DNA of 64,000 nucleotides from Bacteroidota bacterium (GTDB taxonomy: Bacteria > Bacteroidota > Bacteroidia > Chitinophagales > JADIYW01): the NCBI GenBank assembly GCA_963169645.1, contig CAUJCO010000013.1, forward strand, positions 905,923-969,922, written 5' to 3'. The notes beneath the pieces are model-generated. The model made no database searches and was not told where the DNA came from. It worked only from the letters and a program-made list of their open reading frames with translations. The translations under genes were made by a program, and so were the position numbers. Position 1 is the first letter of the stretch; every line of letters starts with the position of its first letter. Below, in pieces: positions 54,693 through 63,242 of the stretch.

Positions 54693-57212
54693 CTAGCTTC
54701 CGCACATTTCGCATTCGCCCGGATTTTCTAAGGAACACACTTTTTGTGCTGCCAAAAAATCATCTACGCTCATGCCAAATTCTGCGGCTCTTTCTTCCAA
54801 TGTTTTCTCTTGTACCGTCGGTTCGGAAACGGTAAATATTTCTTGTTGTGCATTAGCAACATTTTCATAAATAGGTGCCACGCTTGCCACTTTATCTGTT
54901 TGGGTATGTTGGGTTTCAGCGGATACAGCTATTGATTTTGCTTTTTGAGTATCAACCGTAAATTTAATTGGATCAACCGCCGGACGAGATCGCAAATAAT
55001 ACATGCCGGTTTTTAATCCTTTTTCCCAAGCATAGAAATGTGCCGACGTTAATTTTTTATAGTTCGGTGATTCCATAAACAAATTCAAGCTTTGGCTTTG
55101 ATCGATGAACGCACCTCTGTCTGCTGCCATATCAATAATCGCACGTTGTTTAATTTCCCAAGCTGTTTTGTATAAATCTTTTATTTCTTGAGGTATGCCT
55201 TCTATAGATTGGATAGAACCATTGTTGGCAATAATGGCATTTTTCATTTCTTCATTCCAAACACCTAAATCAATCAAGTCTTTTAATAAATGTTTGTTCA
55301 CTACCATAAACTGACCACTCAACACACGACGAGTATAGATATTGGATGTATAAGGCTCAAAGCATTCATTGTTGCCTAAAATTTGTGAAGTAGAAGCAGT
55401 TGGCATTGGTGCTACTAATAAACTATTTCGCACGCCATATTTTGCAATTTTCTCTCTTAGTGCTGTCCAATCCCAACGGTCGGTTGGTGTTACATTCCAT
55501 AAGTCGAATTGTAATTTTCCTTCCGAGATAGGAGAGCCTTCGTAGGTTTGGTAAGGTCCATCTACTTGAGCTACATCGTTAGAGGCACATAATGCAGCGT
55601 AATAGATAGTTTCAAAGATATTTTTATTTAAGATGCGAGCTTCTTCACTTTCAAACGGATGGCGCAACATCAAAAATACATCAGCTAATCCTTGTACACC
55701 TAAGCCAATAGGTCGATGTCTAAAGTTGCTTCTGCGAGCTTCTTCTACCGGATAGAAATTAATATCAATTACTTTATTTAAGTTTTTGGTAACGATATAG
55801 GTAATTTCTTTTAGTTTCTCAAAGTCAAATGTTCTTTTTTCAGTATTAACGAATTTGCTCAAGTTGATAGAAGCTAGATTACATACTGCTACTTCATCCG
55901 GAGAGGTATATTCTACAATCTCTGTACATAAGTTACTAGAGCGAATGATACCTAAATTTTTTTGATTTGATTTTCTGTTGACATGGTCTTTGTACAACAT
56001 GTATGGTGTTCCTGTTTCTGTTTGGCTATCCAATATGTGGAACCATAATTCTTGTGCATTGATTTGTTTTCGGAATTTGCCTTCGGCTTCATACTTCATG
56101 TATAATGCTTCAAATTCTTCGCCGTACGTATCGCACAATCCGGGACATTCATTCGGACACATTAAAGACCACATGCCATTTTCTTTAACACGTTTCATAA
56201 ATAAATCCGGAATCCATAATGCAAAGAATAAATCTCTTGCTTTCATTTCTTCTTTTCCATGTGGACGACGCAATTCCAAGAAATCGAAAATATCGGCATG
56301 CCAAGGTTCTAGATAGATTGCAAATGCACCTTTACGTTTGCCACCGCCTTGGTCAACATAGCGTGCCGTAGAGTTGAATACTTGTAACATCGGAACCAAA
56401 CCGTTGCTTTCGCCACCGGTTCCTTTTATGTAACTTCCTTTGGCTCTAATATTGTGTATACTTAAGCCTACACCGCCGGCAGATTGTGAAATTTCAGCAC
56501 AATTTTTTAAGGTGTCGTAAATACCTTGAATGCTGTCATCTTTCATCGTTAATAGGAAACAAGAAGATAACTGTGGTTTCGGTGTTCCGGCATTGTATAA
56601 AGTAGGTGTGGCGTGCGTAAACCATTTTTCTGACATCAAATCGTAGGTTTGAATAGCCGCATCGATATCATTTTTGTGAATACCTACGGCTACACGCATT
56701 AACATGTGTTGCGGACGTTCTACAATTTTACCGTGCATCTTTAATAAGTACGATTTTTCTAATGTTTTAAATCCGAAGAAATCGTAATTATAATCGCGGT
56801 GGTGTACAATGGCTGCATCCAATCTGTCTTTGTTTGCCATAATAATTTCATACACATCATCGGCAATTAAAGGAGCTCGTACTTTTGTTTTGGGATCTAC
56901 GTAATTGTATAATTCTTCTACAATTCTGGAGAAATTCTTTTTAGTATTTTTATGTAAGTTGGAAACGGCGATACGAGCAGCTAAAACTGCATATTCCGGA
57001 TGCACTACTGTCATGTTTGCACTGGTGCGTGCTGCCAATTCATCTAACTCTGTTGTGGTAACACCATCGTATAAGCCTTGAATTACAGCCTGTGCCACGC
57101 GATGCGGCACTACAAATGTGGCATTTAATCCGAAGGATAATTTACTGATGCGTGCAGTAATTTTGTCGAAATGAACAGGCTCTTTTCTGCCGTCTCTTTT
57201 GATAACGTACAT
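54693..57212 (-). CDS. nrdA: Ribonucleoside-diphosphate reductase alpha subunit, class Ia
   Basis: The 839-residue large subunit begins with an ATP-cone ([20 protein letters not shown]). The catalytic barrel follows, with LSSCFLL (active-site Cys), [23 protein letters not shown] (N, C, E of the loop) and the PMPTAST segment. The C-terminal redox pair is in [13 protein letters not shown]. The tail and several loops resemble eukaryotic R1 rather than E. coli NrdA, as known for Bacteroidota. It lies 55 nt after nrdB on the same strand. Confidence 0.96.
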   Translation of the reverse strand: MYVIKRDGRKEPVHFDKITARISKLSFGLNATFVVPHRVAQAVIQGLYDGVTTTELDELAARTSANMTVVHPEYAVLAARIAVSNLHKNTKKNFSRIVEELYNYVDPKTKVRAPLIADDVYEIIMANKDRLDAAIVHHRDYNYDFFGFKTLEKSYLLKMHGKIVERPQHMLMRVAVGIHKNDIDAAIQTYDLMSEKWFTHATPTLYNAGTPKPQLSSCFLLTMKDDSIQGIYDTLKNCAEISQSAGGVGLSIHNIRAKGSYIKGTGGESNGLVPMLQVFNSTARYVDQGGGKRKGAFAIYLEPWHADIFDFLELRRPHGKEEMKARDLFFALWIPDLFMKRVKENGMWSLMCPNECPGLCDTYGEEFEALYMKYEAEGKFRKQINAQELWFHILDSQTETGTPYMLYKDHVNRKSNQKNLGIIRSSNLCTEIVEYTSPDEVAVCNLASINLSKFVNTEKRTFDFEKLKEITYIVTKNLNKVIDINFYPVEEARRSNFRHRPIGLGVQGLADVFLMLRHPFESEEARILNKNIFETIYYAALCASNDVAQVDGPYQTYEGSPISEGKLQFDLWNVTPTDRWDWTALREKIAKYGVRNSLLVAPMPTASTSQILGNNECFEPYTSNIYTRRVLSGQFMVVNKHLLKDLIDLGVWNEEMKNAIIANNGSIQSIEGIPQEIKDLYKTAWEIKQRAIIDMAADRGAFIDQSQSLNLFMESPNYKKLTSAHFYAWEKGLKTGMYYLRSRPAVDPIKFTVDTQKAKSIAVSAETQHTQTDKVASVAPIYENVANAQQEIFTVSEPTVQEKTLEERAAEFGMSVDDFLAAQKVCSLENPGECEMCGS

Positions 57213-57267
57213 AATTTATAGTTTTTTTTATTGTGAACTCTGATTAAAAAACTTAATAGAGTGTAAA

Positions 57268-58245
57268 TTAAAAATCGTCGTCGGTTTCAAATTTCTTTTC
57301 TCCTGATTCTACACCGGCTTTTACATATTCGGTTGGTCGCTCTTCGAAGAAATTTGTTTTTCCTTGAGTGGAAATTTTTTCCATAAATGGAAACGGATTT
57401 TGTGCGTTGTACACTTTTGGGTAGCCTAATGCAACAATTAATCTATCTGCACAGAACTCAATATACTCGCACATTAATTTATCGTTCATACCGATTAAGG
57501 AAACCGGTAATGAATCTTTTACAAATATCTTTTCACACTCTACCGCATCGCAGATTATTTGGTAAATTTCTTCTTTGCTTAATTTGTTTTCTAACATGGA
57601 ATAAAGTAAACAAGCGAAGTCGCAATGCATACCTTCGTCGCGGCTAATAAATTCATTGGATTTACCCAATCCTTTCATCAAACCTCGGTCGGTTAACCAA
57701 TAGATAGAACAGAAGCTACCACTAAAAAAGATACCTTCAACTGCGGCGAAGGCTACCAATCGGTGTGCGAAAGATGGTGCAGTTTCAATCCATTTTAAAG
57801 CCCAAGTTGCTTTTTTCTTTACGCAATCTAAGGTTTCAATTGCATTGAATAATTTATCTTTTTCATCAGCATCTTTAATAAATGTATCTATTAATAGAGA
57901 ATACATTTCTGAGTGTATATTTTCGATGGCCACTTGAAAGCCGTAAAAACAACGTACTTCCGGAATGGTAACATCTTGCATGAAATTAACCACTAAGTTT
58001 TCATTTACGATGCCATCACTTGCAGCAAAGAATGCCAATACATGTTTGATAAAGTGACGTTCATTGTCGTTTAGTTTTTGGCTCCAATCAACAATATCCT
58101 GACTTAAATCTACTTCTTCTGTAACCCAATGAGCTGCTAAGTGTTTTTTGTACATTGCCCAAATTGCATCATGTTTGATAGGAAACAATACAAAACGATT
58201 GTCGCTTTCTTGCAATATCTTTTCAGTAGCCAAAGTGTTATTCAT
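57268..58245 (-). CDS. nrdB: Ribonucleoside-diphosphate reductase beta subunit, class Ia
   Basis: The 325-residue R2 subunit has the di-iron ligands ([28 protein letters not shown] with His/Glu and radical Tyr, and [14 protein letters not shown]...[12 protein letters not shown]). It ends in FETDDDF, the R1-binding tail. Eukaryote-like [13 protein letters not shown] supports the NrdAe/NrdBe clade. It leads the nrdBA unit. Two perfect DnaA boxes lie 116-149 nt upstream of its start. Confidence 0.96.
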   Translation of the reverse strand: MNNTLATEKILQESDNRFVLFPIKHDAIWAMYKKHLAAHWVTEEVDLSQDIVDWSQKLNDNERHFIKHVLAFFAASDGIVNENLVVNFMQDVTIPEVRCFYGFQVAIENIHSEMYSLLIDTFIKDADEKDKLFNAIETLDCVKKKATWALKWIETAPSFAHRLVAFAAVEGIFFSGSFCSIYWLTDRGLMKGLGKSNEFISRDEGMHCDFACLLYSMLENKLSKEEIYQIICDAVECEKIFVKDSLPVSLIGMNDKLMCEYIEFCADRLIVALGYPKVYNAQNPFPFMEKISTQGKTNFFEERPTEYVKAGVESGEKKFETDDDF

Positions 58246-58360
58246 TTAATTTCTTTTAAATGTTATGTATAAAAAATATAATTTGAAAGGCAGGATTTTT
58301 GTGCAACATCATTTCTGACATCTTAAAACTACTTTATAACTTTTAAATAGTTGTTTCTGA

Positions 58361-58394
58361 TTATCCACAGTTTGTTTATTGGGTATGTGTATAA
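58361..58394. promoter_or_regulatory. Two DnaA boxes upstream of nrdBA
   Basis: TTATCCACA (58361-58369, plus) and TTATACACA (58394-58386, minus) both fit TTATnCACA exactly and face each other 16 nt apart. They lie in the 385-bp gap (58246-58630) between nrdB and a lipoprotein gene. A third, degenerate match is TGTGTAAAT at 58462-58470. DnaA is known to control nrd transcription in E. coli. The rest of the gap is AT-rich with one terminator. Confidence 0.6.
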
Positions 58395-58547
58395 TGAGAA
58401 TATAATTGAATTTTAAGGAGTTACCGACCTTATTAACAGGAAAAGAAAATTTCAACATAGCTGTGTAAATAGCGTTAAAAAAAATCTTGTTTTGGGGTTG
58501 GTAATTTGGAAGAAATAACAATTAATAGGTTTGGATGAAAATAAAAA

Positions 58548-58590
58548 AAACCACCTTTTTTATTTGGTGGTTTCAATTTTTTTTATTTTA
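58548..58590 (-). terminator. Terminator after the lipoprotein at 58631
   Basis: The minus-strand stem AAACCACC/GGTGGTTT (58573-58566 with 58555-58548) runs into a T-rich tract. The opposite strand is also T-rich, so it may be bidirectional. Confidence 0.75.
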
Positions 58591-58630
58591 TTTTATGTCA
58601 GTAACCTACACTTAAGTAGGTTTGATGTTG

Positions 58631-59242
58631 CTAATATTTTCCTGCTAGTATTGGTGTGTTAGGTGCTTTTTTATAAGCATAACTTTGGATGGTTAGTTTT
58701 ATTGTGTTTGCTATTGCCCAAGGTGGTAATCCATTAAACGTAACATCCATTTTAAATTTCATCCATCCATAGTGTAAGCCATCATTTTGTGTAAGCCTAA
58801 AGCCGGCATAAACAGTTTGGCTACCACCTGCATTATTACCTGTTCCGAATATAAGTCTGTTGAATGTAAAATATGGAGTATCTATCACCTCATTCAAATT
58901 AAATTTGAATCCATTAATTGCCATTGTAGTGTCATTCTTTATCGCTAATTCAGTACCGGTATAACTGTAAATGTTCGTATTGGCATAACCATAATTTCCG
59001 TTATACGAATCAAAGTGTAAATCATCTACTCCGTTGCTGTCTATGTCTATAGGTATTCCGTTTGAATTAAATGTTGATTGGTTATAATCAACCACCACTT
59101 TATTGATTAATTTATAGATTACCGTAGTGTCTGTTTGTGGGGTTGGGTTTCCACCAGTAGGTGCATTGGGAATGCAACCAGCAGCAAACAAGCTTAATGC
59201 AAGTAAGCTGATTGATTTGAGAATTAGTTTTGAAGTGTTCAC
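58631..59242 (-). CDS. Small beta-rich lipoprotein
   Basis: This 203-residue precursor starts with GTG at 59242 (MNTSKLILKSISLLALSLF) and has lipobox FAAGC (Cys about 22). A Pro/Thr linker (IPNAPTGGNPTPQTDTTVIY) follows. The remaining sequence has DIDSNGVDDLHFDSYNGNYG, typical of Bacteroidota surface proteins with an EF-hand-like Asp-rich loop. The later part has YAGFRLTQNDGLHYGWMKF. I cannot assign a function. It has a terminator behind it. Confidence 0.75.
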   Translation of the reverse strand: MNTSKLILKSISLLALSLFAAGCIPNAPTGGNPTPQTDTTVIYKLINKVVVDYNQSTFNSNGIPIDIDSNGVDDLHFDSYNGNYGYANTNIYSYTGTELAIKNDTTMAINGFKFNLNEVIDTPYFTFNRLIFGTGNNAGGSQTVYAGFRLTQNDGLHYGWMKFKMDVTFNGLPPWAIANTIKLTIQSYAYKKAPNTPILAGKY

Positions 59243-59366
59243 GTTTTGTATTTGTTATTTATATAATATTATAAAGGTATAATAAAAAATTTAATTTATC
59301 AATATAAATAGATAAAATAATAAAATTCAAATTAAAAATATTTTTCAGTAGTATGGTTTTAGCATA

Positions 59367-59819
59367 TTACTCCGGATTTTTGCTGTCTAAATAAATGGTG
59401 ACAGGTCCGTCGTTTAATAATGTAACTTTCATATCGGCTCCAAAAATGCCGGTCTGTATTTTTCGGCCTATATTTTTTTCTGTTTCACCAATAAATCGCT
59501 CGTATAATGGAATGGCAATATCCGGTTTGGCAGAACGTATAAAACTGGGTCTGTTTCCTTTTTTTGTGGAGGCAAATAAGGTGAATTGTGAGATGACTAA
59601 TATTTCTCCTTTTATATCTTGTACCGATAAATTCATTTTTCCATGCTCATCGGAGAAGATGCGCATTTGTACTGTCTTTTTAGATAGCCATTCAACATCT
59701 GTTGTCGTGTCATTTTCTTCTATACCTAATAATACTAAGAGTCCGTTGTTTATTTCGCCGTATGTTTTTCCATCTATCTTCACAGCAGCTTGAGTAACTC
59801 GTTGAATGATTGCCCGCAT
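59367..59819 (-). CDS. dtd: D-aminoacyl-tRNA deacylase
   Basis: The 150-residue enzyme has RAIIQRVTQAAVKIDGK, the SQFTLFASTKKGNRPSF catalytic segment (Thr) and the GPVTIYLDS end with the Gly-cis-Pro segment (LLNDGPVTIYLD). It removes D-amino acids and mischarged glycine from tRNA. It is divergent from the WYL regulator. The first WYL operator sits 47 nt from its start. Confidence 0.95.
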   Translation of the reverse strand: MRAIIQRVTQAAVKIDGKTYGEINNGLLVLLGIEENDTTTDVEWLSKKTVQMRIFSDEHGKMNLSVQDIKGEILVISQFTLFASTKKGNRPSFIRSAKPDIAIPLYERFIGETEKNIGRKIQTGIFGADMKVTLLNDGPVTIYLDSKNPE

Positions 59820-59865
59820 ATCATTTTTATTTGGAATGAAGTTACAGCGTTTTTCTATTTTTTTT

Positions 59866-59888
59866 AATACGACATATAATGTCGCACT
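59866..59888. promoter_or_regulatory. Candidate WYL operator 1 (regulator promoter)
   Basis: AATACGACA-TATAA-TGTCGCACT is an imperfect 9-5-9 inverted repeat. It ends 7 nt before TATCTTTA (59896-59903), a near-consensus -7 box, and 31 nt before the ATG of the WYL gene. The spacing is the same as at operator 2, so autorepression is likely. Confidence 0.65.
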
Positions 59889-59918
59889 AAAAAGCTATCT
59901 TTATTAAAATACTTTCTA

Positions 59919-60812
59919 ATGTCTGCAATAGCCAAACTTACCCGTTGTGCCTTGATTATTGAAAAAATTCAACAATCCAATTATCCATCGATGCAATCTA
60001 TCGTTACGTTTTTGAGAAAAATGGATTCGGAAGTTTCGGAGCGTACGGTTCAACGCGATATAGAACAAATTCGTACAGATAGCCAAATAATAATTGAGTA
60101 CGATCGCTTTCATAGAGGATATTATATTGAAGACAACCCGATTGTACAAAAACGAATTCGCTTTTTGCAGGCACAATCGATGAGTATGCATTTCCTACAA
60201 TTCTTAAATGAGAATCCAAAACATAACGATGCCATTTTGTTGAGTGATGAATTGCAAGTAAAAGGATTGGAATTTATAGAGCCTATTTTATCGGCAATAA
60301 AGCACAGTCGTCAAATTGAGTTTACCTATATAAAATTTCAAGATGAGCAACAAAAACGGCACGTGGTACAACCGTACGCTTTAAAAGAATTTCGCAATAG
60401 ATGGTATTTGGTGTGTACGCGTAAATCTTCTGCAACATTGTTGAAGTTTGGTTTAGAAAGAATGTCTTCATTACAATTACAAACGCAGAAGTTTATTAAA
60501 AATAAAAAGCTGGATGTGAAAGAACATTTTTCAAAAATGGTGGGTGTGCACAGTGAAAATGAAGATAGAGAAAAAGTGTTATTGCAGTTTACTGCATCAC
60601 AAGCAAAATATATCGAAACATTGCCGCTGCATTGGTCGCAAGAAGTGCAATCTAAAGAGACATCTCATGTTGTTTTTTCTTATTTTTTAATTGTGAACTA
60701 TGAATGGATACAACTGATTCTATCGTATGGAAATCAAGTGAAAGTATTGCAGCCTAAATGGTTGGTTACAGAACATAAAAATATCTTGAAACAAACACTT
60801 AAACAATATTAA
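59919..60812 (+). CDS. WYL-domain transcriptional regulator
   Basis: The 297-residue regulator has an N-terminal winged HTH (ALIIEKIQQSNYPSMQSIVTF, SERTVQRDIEQIRTDS). A WYL domain follows from about residue 125: KHSRQIEFTYIKF, VQPYALKEFRNRWYLVCTRK. A C-terminal WCX-like domain comes after it. WYL domains sense nucleic acids or other ligands and often control defence or DNA-damage genes (PafBC and CapW are known cases). Its own promoter carries the 9-5-9 palindrome also found before two unlinked units nearby. Confidence 0.9.
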   Translation: MSAIAKLTRCALIIEKIQQSNYPSMQSIVTFLRKMDSEVSERTVQRDIEQIRTDSQIIIEYDRFHRGYYIEDNPIVQKRIRFLQAQSMSMHFLQFLNENPKHNDAILLSDELQVKGLEFIEPILSAIKHSRQIEFTYIKFQDEQQKRHVVQPYALKEFRNRWYLVCTRKSSATLLKFGLERMSSLQLQTQKFIKNKKLDVKEHFSKMVGVHSENEDREKVLLQFTASQAKYIETLPLHWSQEVQSKETSHVVFSYFLIVNYEWIQLILSYGNQVKVLQPKWLVTEHKNILKQTLKQY

Positions 60813-60873
60813 CACGTTATGTGGTTTAAATTAATAATCATTTTTTTTATTTAATGGATTGCCAAGTTGAACC

Positions 60874-60911
60874 TTTTGTCACTTTTTTCTTAGTCAAAAA
60901 AAGTAACAAAA
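60874..60911. repeat. Long poly-T/poly-A inverted repeat
   Basis: TTTTGTCACTTTTTT (60874-60888) and AAAAAAAGTAACAAAA (60896-60911) form a stem of about 15 bp with one mismatch around CTTAGTC. It may be a terminator for the WYL gene or an interspersed element. It lies in the 274-bp gap (60813-61086), which has no gene. Confidence 0.6.
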
Positions 60912-61032
60912 AATGACAAAGCAAAAATATCGCTCCACGCACAGAGCCACGCTTATTTGTAATGCGTTTATTTTTTTTTATTATACTGTTATTTCGAAAT
61001 TATAAACGCTTAACAAGTAATATTAATTTTTT

Positions 61033-61055
61033 ACTACGACATGTTTTGTCGTAGT
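61033..61055. promoter_or_regulatory. Candidate WYL operator 2 (93-aa gene promoter)
   Basis: ACTACGACA-TGTTT-TGTCGTAGT is a perfect 9-bp inverted repeat with a 5-nt spacer. TAGTTTTG (61063-61070), an exact -7 box, starts 7 nt after it. The ATG of the 93-aa gene is 32 nt after the operator. Confidence 0.75.
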
Positions 61056-61086
61056 TCTGAATTAGTTTTGTTTTAAATTTTGTAAG

Positions 61087-61368
61087 ATGCAAAAAAATTA
61101 TTCCACTTTTATAATTCCTGAAAACTCAGCAGGCTTATTGTTTTCCATTGTAAGCAGAGGTTATATTTATCATTGTTGGAAAAGCCCGAAAGATGCGATG
61201 TATGTTGTGGTAAAAGAATCGAACGATACCCAAATAGTACAGCCCAACCAATTGATGAATTTTACCGAAGCCGCCTTAAAGCGCTATTTATTTATTGCTA
61301 CAAATAAATTGAAGAATATAGAGCAATATTTGTTTTTTAACGAAGAGTTATGGAATGAAGTGGCGTAG
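61087..61368 (+). CDS. 93-residue protein under WYL operator control
   Basis: This 93-residue soluble protein begins MQKNYSTFIIPENSAGLLFS, then has GYIYHCWKSPKDAMYVVVKE and a helical C-terminal half (LMNFTEAALKRYLFIATNKL). I do not recognise the family. It is the only gene of its unit, ends 2 nt before the convergent HepT stop, and is preceded by the best copy of the palindrome plus a consensus -7 box, so it is a likely main target of the WYL regulator. Confidence 0.7.
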   Translation: MQKNYSTFIIPENSAGLLFSIVSRGYIYHCWKSPKDAMYVVVKESNDTQIVQPNQLMNFTEAALKRYLFIATNKLKNIEQYLFFNEELWNEVA

Positions 61369-61370
61369 TG

Positions 61371-61712
61371 TTAATGTGATTGTTGCAGATGCAAAATTTG
61401 AGTTTTAAAATCCGGAAGTATTTGGGTGATAGTATTCCATAGTAAATGCAGATCCACAGAGAAATAACCGTGTATCAATCTGTTTCGCATACTGATTGGT
61501 TTATGCCATTCTACTTCCGGATGAGAAAGCATAAATGAATTTGGTAATTGATTACATGCTTCACCAATAATTTCGATATTGCGTTCTACCGCGTCTACAA
61601 CTAAATCATTTTCTATAAAATCTTGGAAAGATAGATTTGTGGTATATTTTTCTATCTTAGAGATAGCTTCCATAATATCTTCAATGAGTATATTTGAAGG
61701 TCTTTCAGGCAT
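61371..61712 (-). CDS. hepT: HepT-like HEPN toxin (DUF86)
   Basis: This 113-residue all-helical protein has the HEPN RX4HXY motif in MRNRLIHGYFSVD and the DUF86 stretch ERNIEIIGEACNQLP. HepT is an RNase-type toxin. Its partner MntA, encoded just upstream and overlapping by 8 nt, neutralises it by adding AMP to the motif tyrosine in the studied system. The complete pair argues for a functional toxin-antitoxin module. Confidence 0.9.
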   Translation of the reverse strand: MPERPSNILIEDIMEAISKIEKYTTNLSFQDFIENDLVVDAVERNIEIIGEACNQLPNSFMLSHPEVEWHKPISMRNRLIHGYFSVDLHLLWNTITQILPDFKTQILHLQQSH

Positions 61713-61992
61713 AAATTAATTTATCTTTTAAATATTCCCAATGTCTTTGTTTAATACTTCTTTTGGAAATTAAATCAACTTTCTTATTGGTAATTTTTTC
61801 TAACTCATTTGCCAATTGAACAAATAATAAAAAGTCGTCACTTTTAAAATCTACAATGATATCTACATCACTATCTTTTGAGAAACTGTCTGTAGTTATT
61901 GACCCAAAAAAAGCTAAGCTATCAACGGCATACTTTTGCCTAAGTTCCGGTAATGCTTCTTTGATGTTCGCTATGATAGATGCTTGTATCAT
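61705..61992 (-). CDS. mntA: MntA-like minimal nucleotidyltransferase antitoxin
   Basis: This 95-residue protein has the nucleotidyltransferase core LAFFGSITTDSFSKDSDVDI: GS, then ten residues, then DxD. A third acidic residue lies in KKVDLISKRS. In studied HEPN/MNT pairs this enzyme inactivates the toxin by polyadenylylation or AMPylation. The GSxxxD pattern lacks the common GSRARG, but the metal-binding acids are present. Confidence 0.9.
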   Translation of the reverse strand: MIQASIIANIKEALPELRQKYAVDSLAFFGSITTDSFSKDSDVDIIVDFKSDDFLLFVQLANELEKITNKKVDLISKRSIKQRHWEYLKDKLIYA

Positions 61993-62056
61993 ATTGTAAA
62001 GTTAAGCTAATTTATTTTCTTTTTAAGTTGATTGTTAAATTGAAAAATCCTATTTT

Positions 62057-62581
62057 TTACATCGTAAATGTCGGCTCTTCGGTATGATTTTGTAAGAAAT
62101 TTAAATATAATAATGCACAAGCACGTGCATCGGATAGTGCTTCGTGGTGCTGTAGTGGGATGCCTAATCGGGAGCAGCAATCACTGAGTTTATTGTGTCG
62201 ATATCCTAAACTGCGATATAGTTTTACGGTGCATTGCCATTGTTTGTGCAAGGATAAACCTTTAGAAGATAGTCCATAGTGTTGGATGCATTTTCGCAAT
62301 ACACTACGGTCAAAATTTTCATTGTGTGCAACAATCTGTTTGTGGATTAATCTTTTGTAGATTTCCGGATATAAATCATTGAATGTAGCCGTATGTTCAG
62401 TGTGTTTGGATGTGATGCCGTGTATGCGAATGTTGTGGTACGAATAAAAATTATTGGGTGGTTGAATAAACGTGTGATATTCATCAACAATAATTCCGTG
62501 TTCTACGGTAACAATTCCTACCGCACATGCTGAATGTGCTTCGTGCGTTGCCGTTTCGAAATCTATTGCGGTGAAGGTCAT
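62057..62581 (-). CDS. DEDDh 3'-5' exonuclease (DnaQ-like)
   Basis: I start at the ATG at 62581 (MTFTAIDFETATHEAHSACA). A longer frame from TTG at 62677 is less likely because the exonuclease motif I would be far inside. The 174-residue protein has DFETA (motif I), HNENFDRSVL (motif II) and HHEALSDARACALL (motif III, DEDDh type). It should remove nucleotides from 3' ends of DNA or RNA. Its ATG overlaps the stop of the upstream 183-aa gene (TAATG), so both come from the same operator-bearing transcript. Confidence 0.9.
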   Translation of the reverse strand: MTFTAIDFETATHEAHSACAVGIVTVEHGIIVDEYHTFIQPPNNFYSYHNIRIHGITSKHTEHTATFNDLYPEIYKRLIHKQIVAHNENFDRSVLRKCIQHYGLSSKGLSLHKQWQCTVKLYRSLGYRHNKLSDCCSRLGIPLQHHEALSDARACALLYLNFLQNHTEEPTFTM

Positions 62582-63132
62582 TAAAAATCCATTGTATTTA
62601 TTAAATATAGTACATTTTTTTGAACAAACCTTAGCTCGCTTTGCGAGACATTTTGCCTGATTTGTATATACTGACAAACATGTTGGGTATGTAAATGCTG
62701 TAACTGTGAATGGATGAGTAAGGTTTGAGTTTGTAGTTTTTTATAGGTTGTTTTTTTATTTAGCATGTTTGGATATTGGATGTATCCATGTTCAAAGTTT
62801 TCATCCAATTGAAAATGTAAACAACAATGTGGTTCTACTATTTCAATGTAATATTTTCTATTGCGAAGCTTCATTAAATTGTCTTTGTTTTGAATATCGT
62901 TAAAAGTAAAAATAGTATTTTCTAATATTGTCAATTTTGTTTCTTCTAGTTGAAGTTGAAACGTATGAAGAATGCGAGAAAAAGCATCCAACGTCTTACT
63001 TTTTGAATTGTTATTGTCAGAGATTAAGTCGATTATCACAAATAGTTTAAATGCTTGTTGATGATATTGTGCACCAATATGCAAATGTTCATCTGTATTT
63101 AGTAATGCCGGATTGATAGTATAGGTAAACAT
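62581..63132 (-). CDS. 183-residue protein of unknown family, coupled to the exonuclease
   Basis: This protein starts at the ATG at 63132 (MFTYTINPALLNTDEHLHIG) and ends overlapping the exonuclease ATG. It looks like a mixed alpha/beta soluble protein, rich in His/Gln/Leu in the last third (LLIHSQLQHLHTQHVCQYIQ). I do not recognise the family. The one-base overlap says that it works with, or is dosed with, the 3'-5' exonuclease, and operator 3 lies 36 nt upstream. Confidence 0.7.
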   Translation of the reverse strand: MFTYTINPALLNTDEHLHIGAQYHQQAFKLFVIIDLISDNNNSKSKTLDAFSRILHTFQLQLEETKLTILENTIFTFNDIQNKDNLMKLRNRKYYIEIVEPHCCLHFQLDENFEHGYIQYPNMLNKKTTYKKLQTQTLLIHSQLQHLHTQHVCQYIQIRQNVSQSELRFVQKNVLYLINTMDF

Positions 63133-63167
63133 GATGTTGTATTTTACTGTTACCAATTTCTACTATC

Positions 63168-63190
63168 ACTACGTCAAATCATGTCGTAGT
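63168..63190. promoter_or_regulatory. Candidate WYL operator 3 (exonuclease unit)
   Basis: On the plus strand ACTACGTCA-AATCA-TGTCGTAGT is the same 9-5-9 palindrome with one arm mismatch. It lies between rsgA and the 183-aa gene, 36 nt upstream of that gene on the minus strand. A -7 box is not clear here, unlike at operators 1 and 2. Confidence 0.6.
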
Positions 63191-63242
63191 AAAAAAATAA
63201 AAAGGATTAACTAGTCTATAACAAGTGGTTTTTACAAAAAAA

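Noticed and set aside
58246-58630. Chromosomal replication origin
   Set aside because: There are two good DnaA boxes only, and dnaA/dnaN and other origin genes are absent. Regulation of nrdBA is simpler.
62581-62677. Longer exonuclease start at the TTG at 62677
   Set aside because: It would place 32 unlike residues before motif I and overlap the upstream gene by about 100 nt. The ATG at 62581 gives the usual TAATG coupling.
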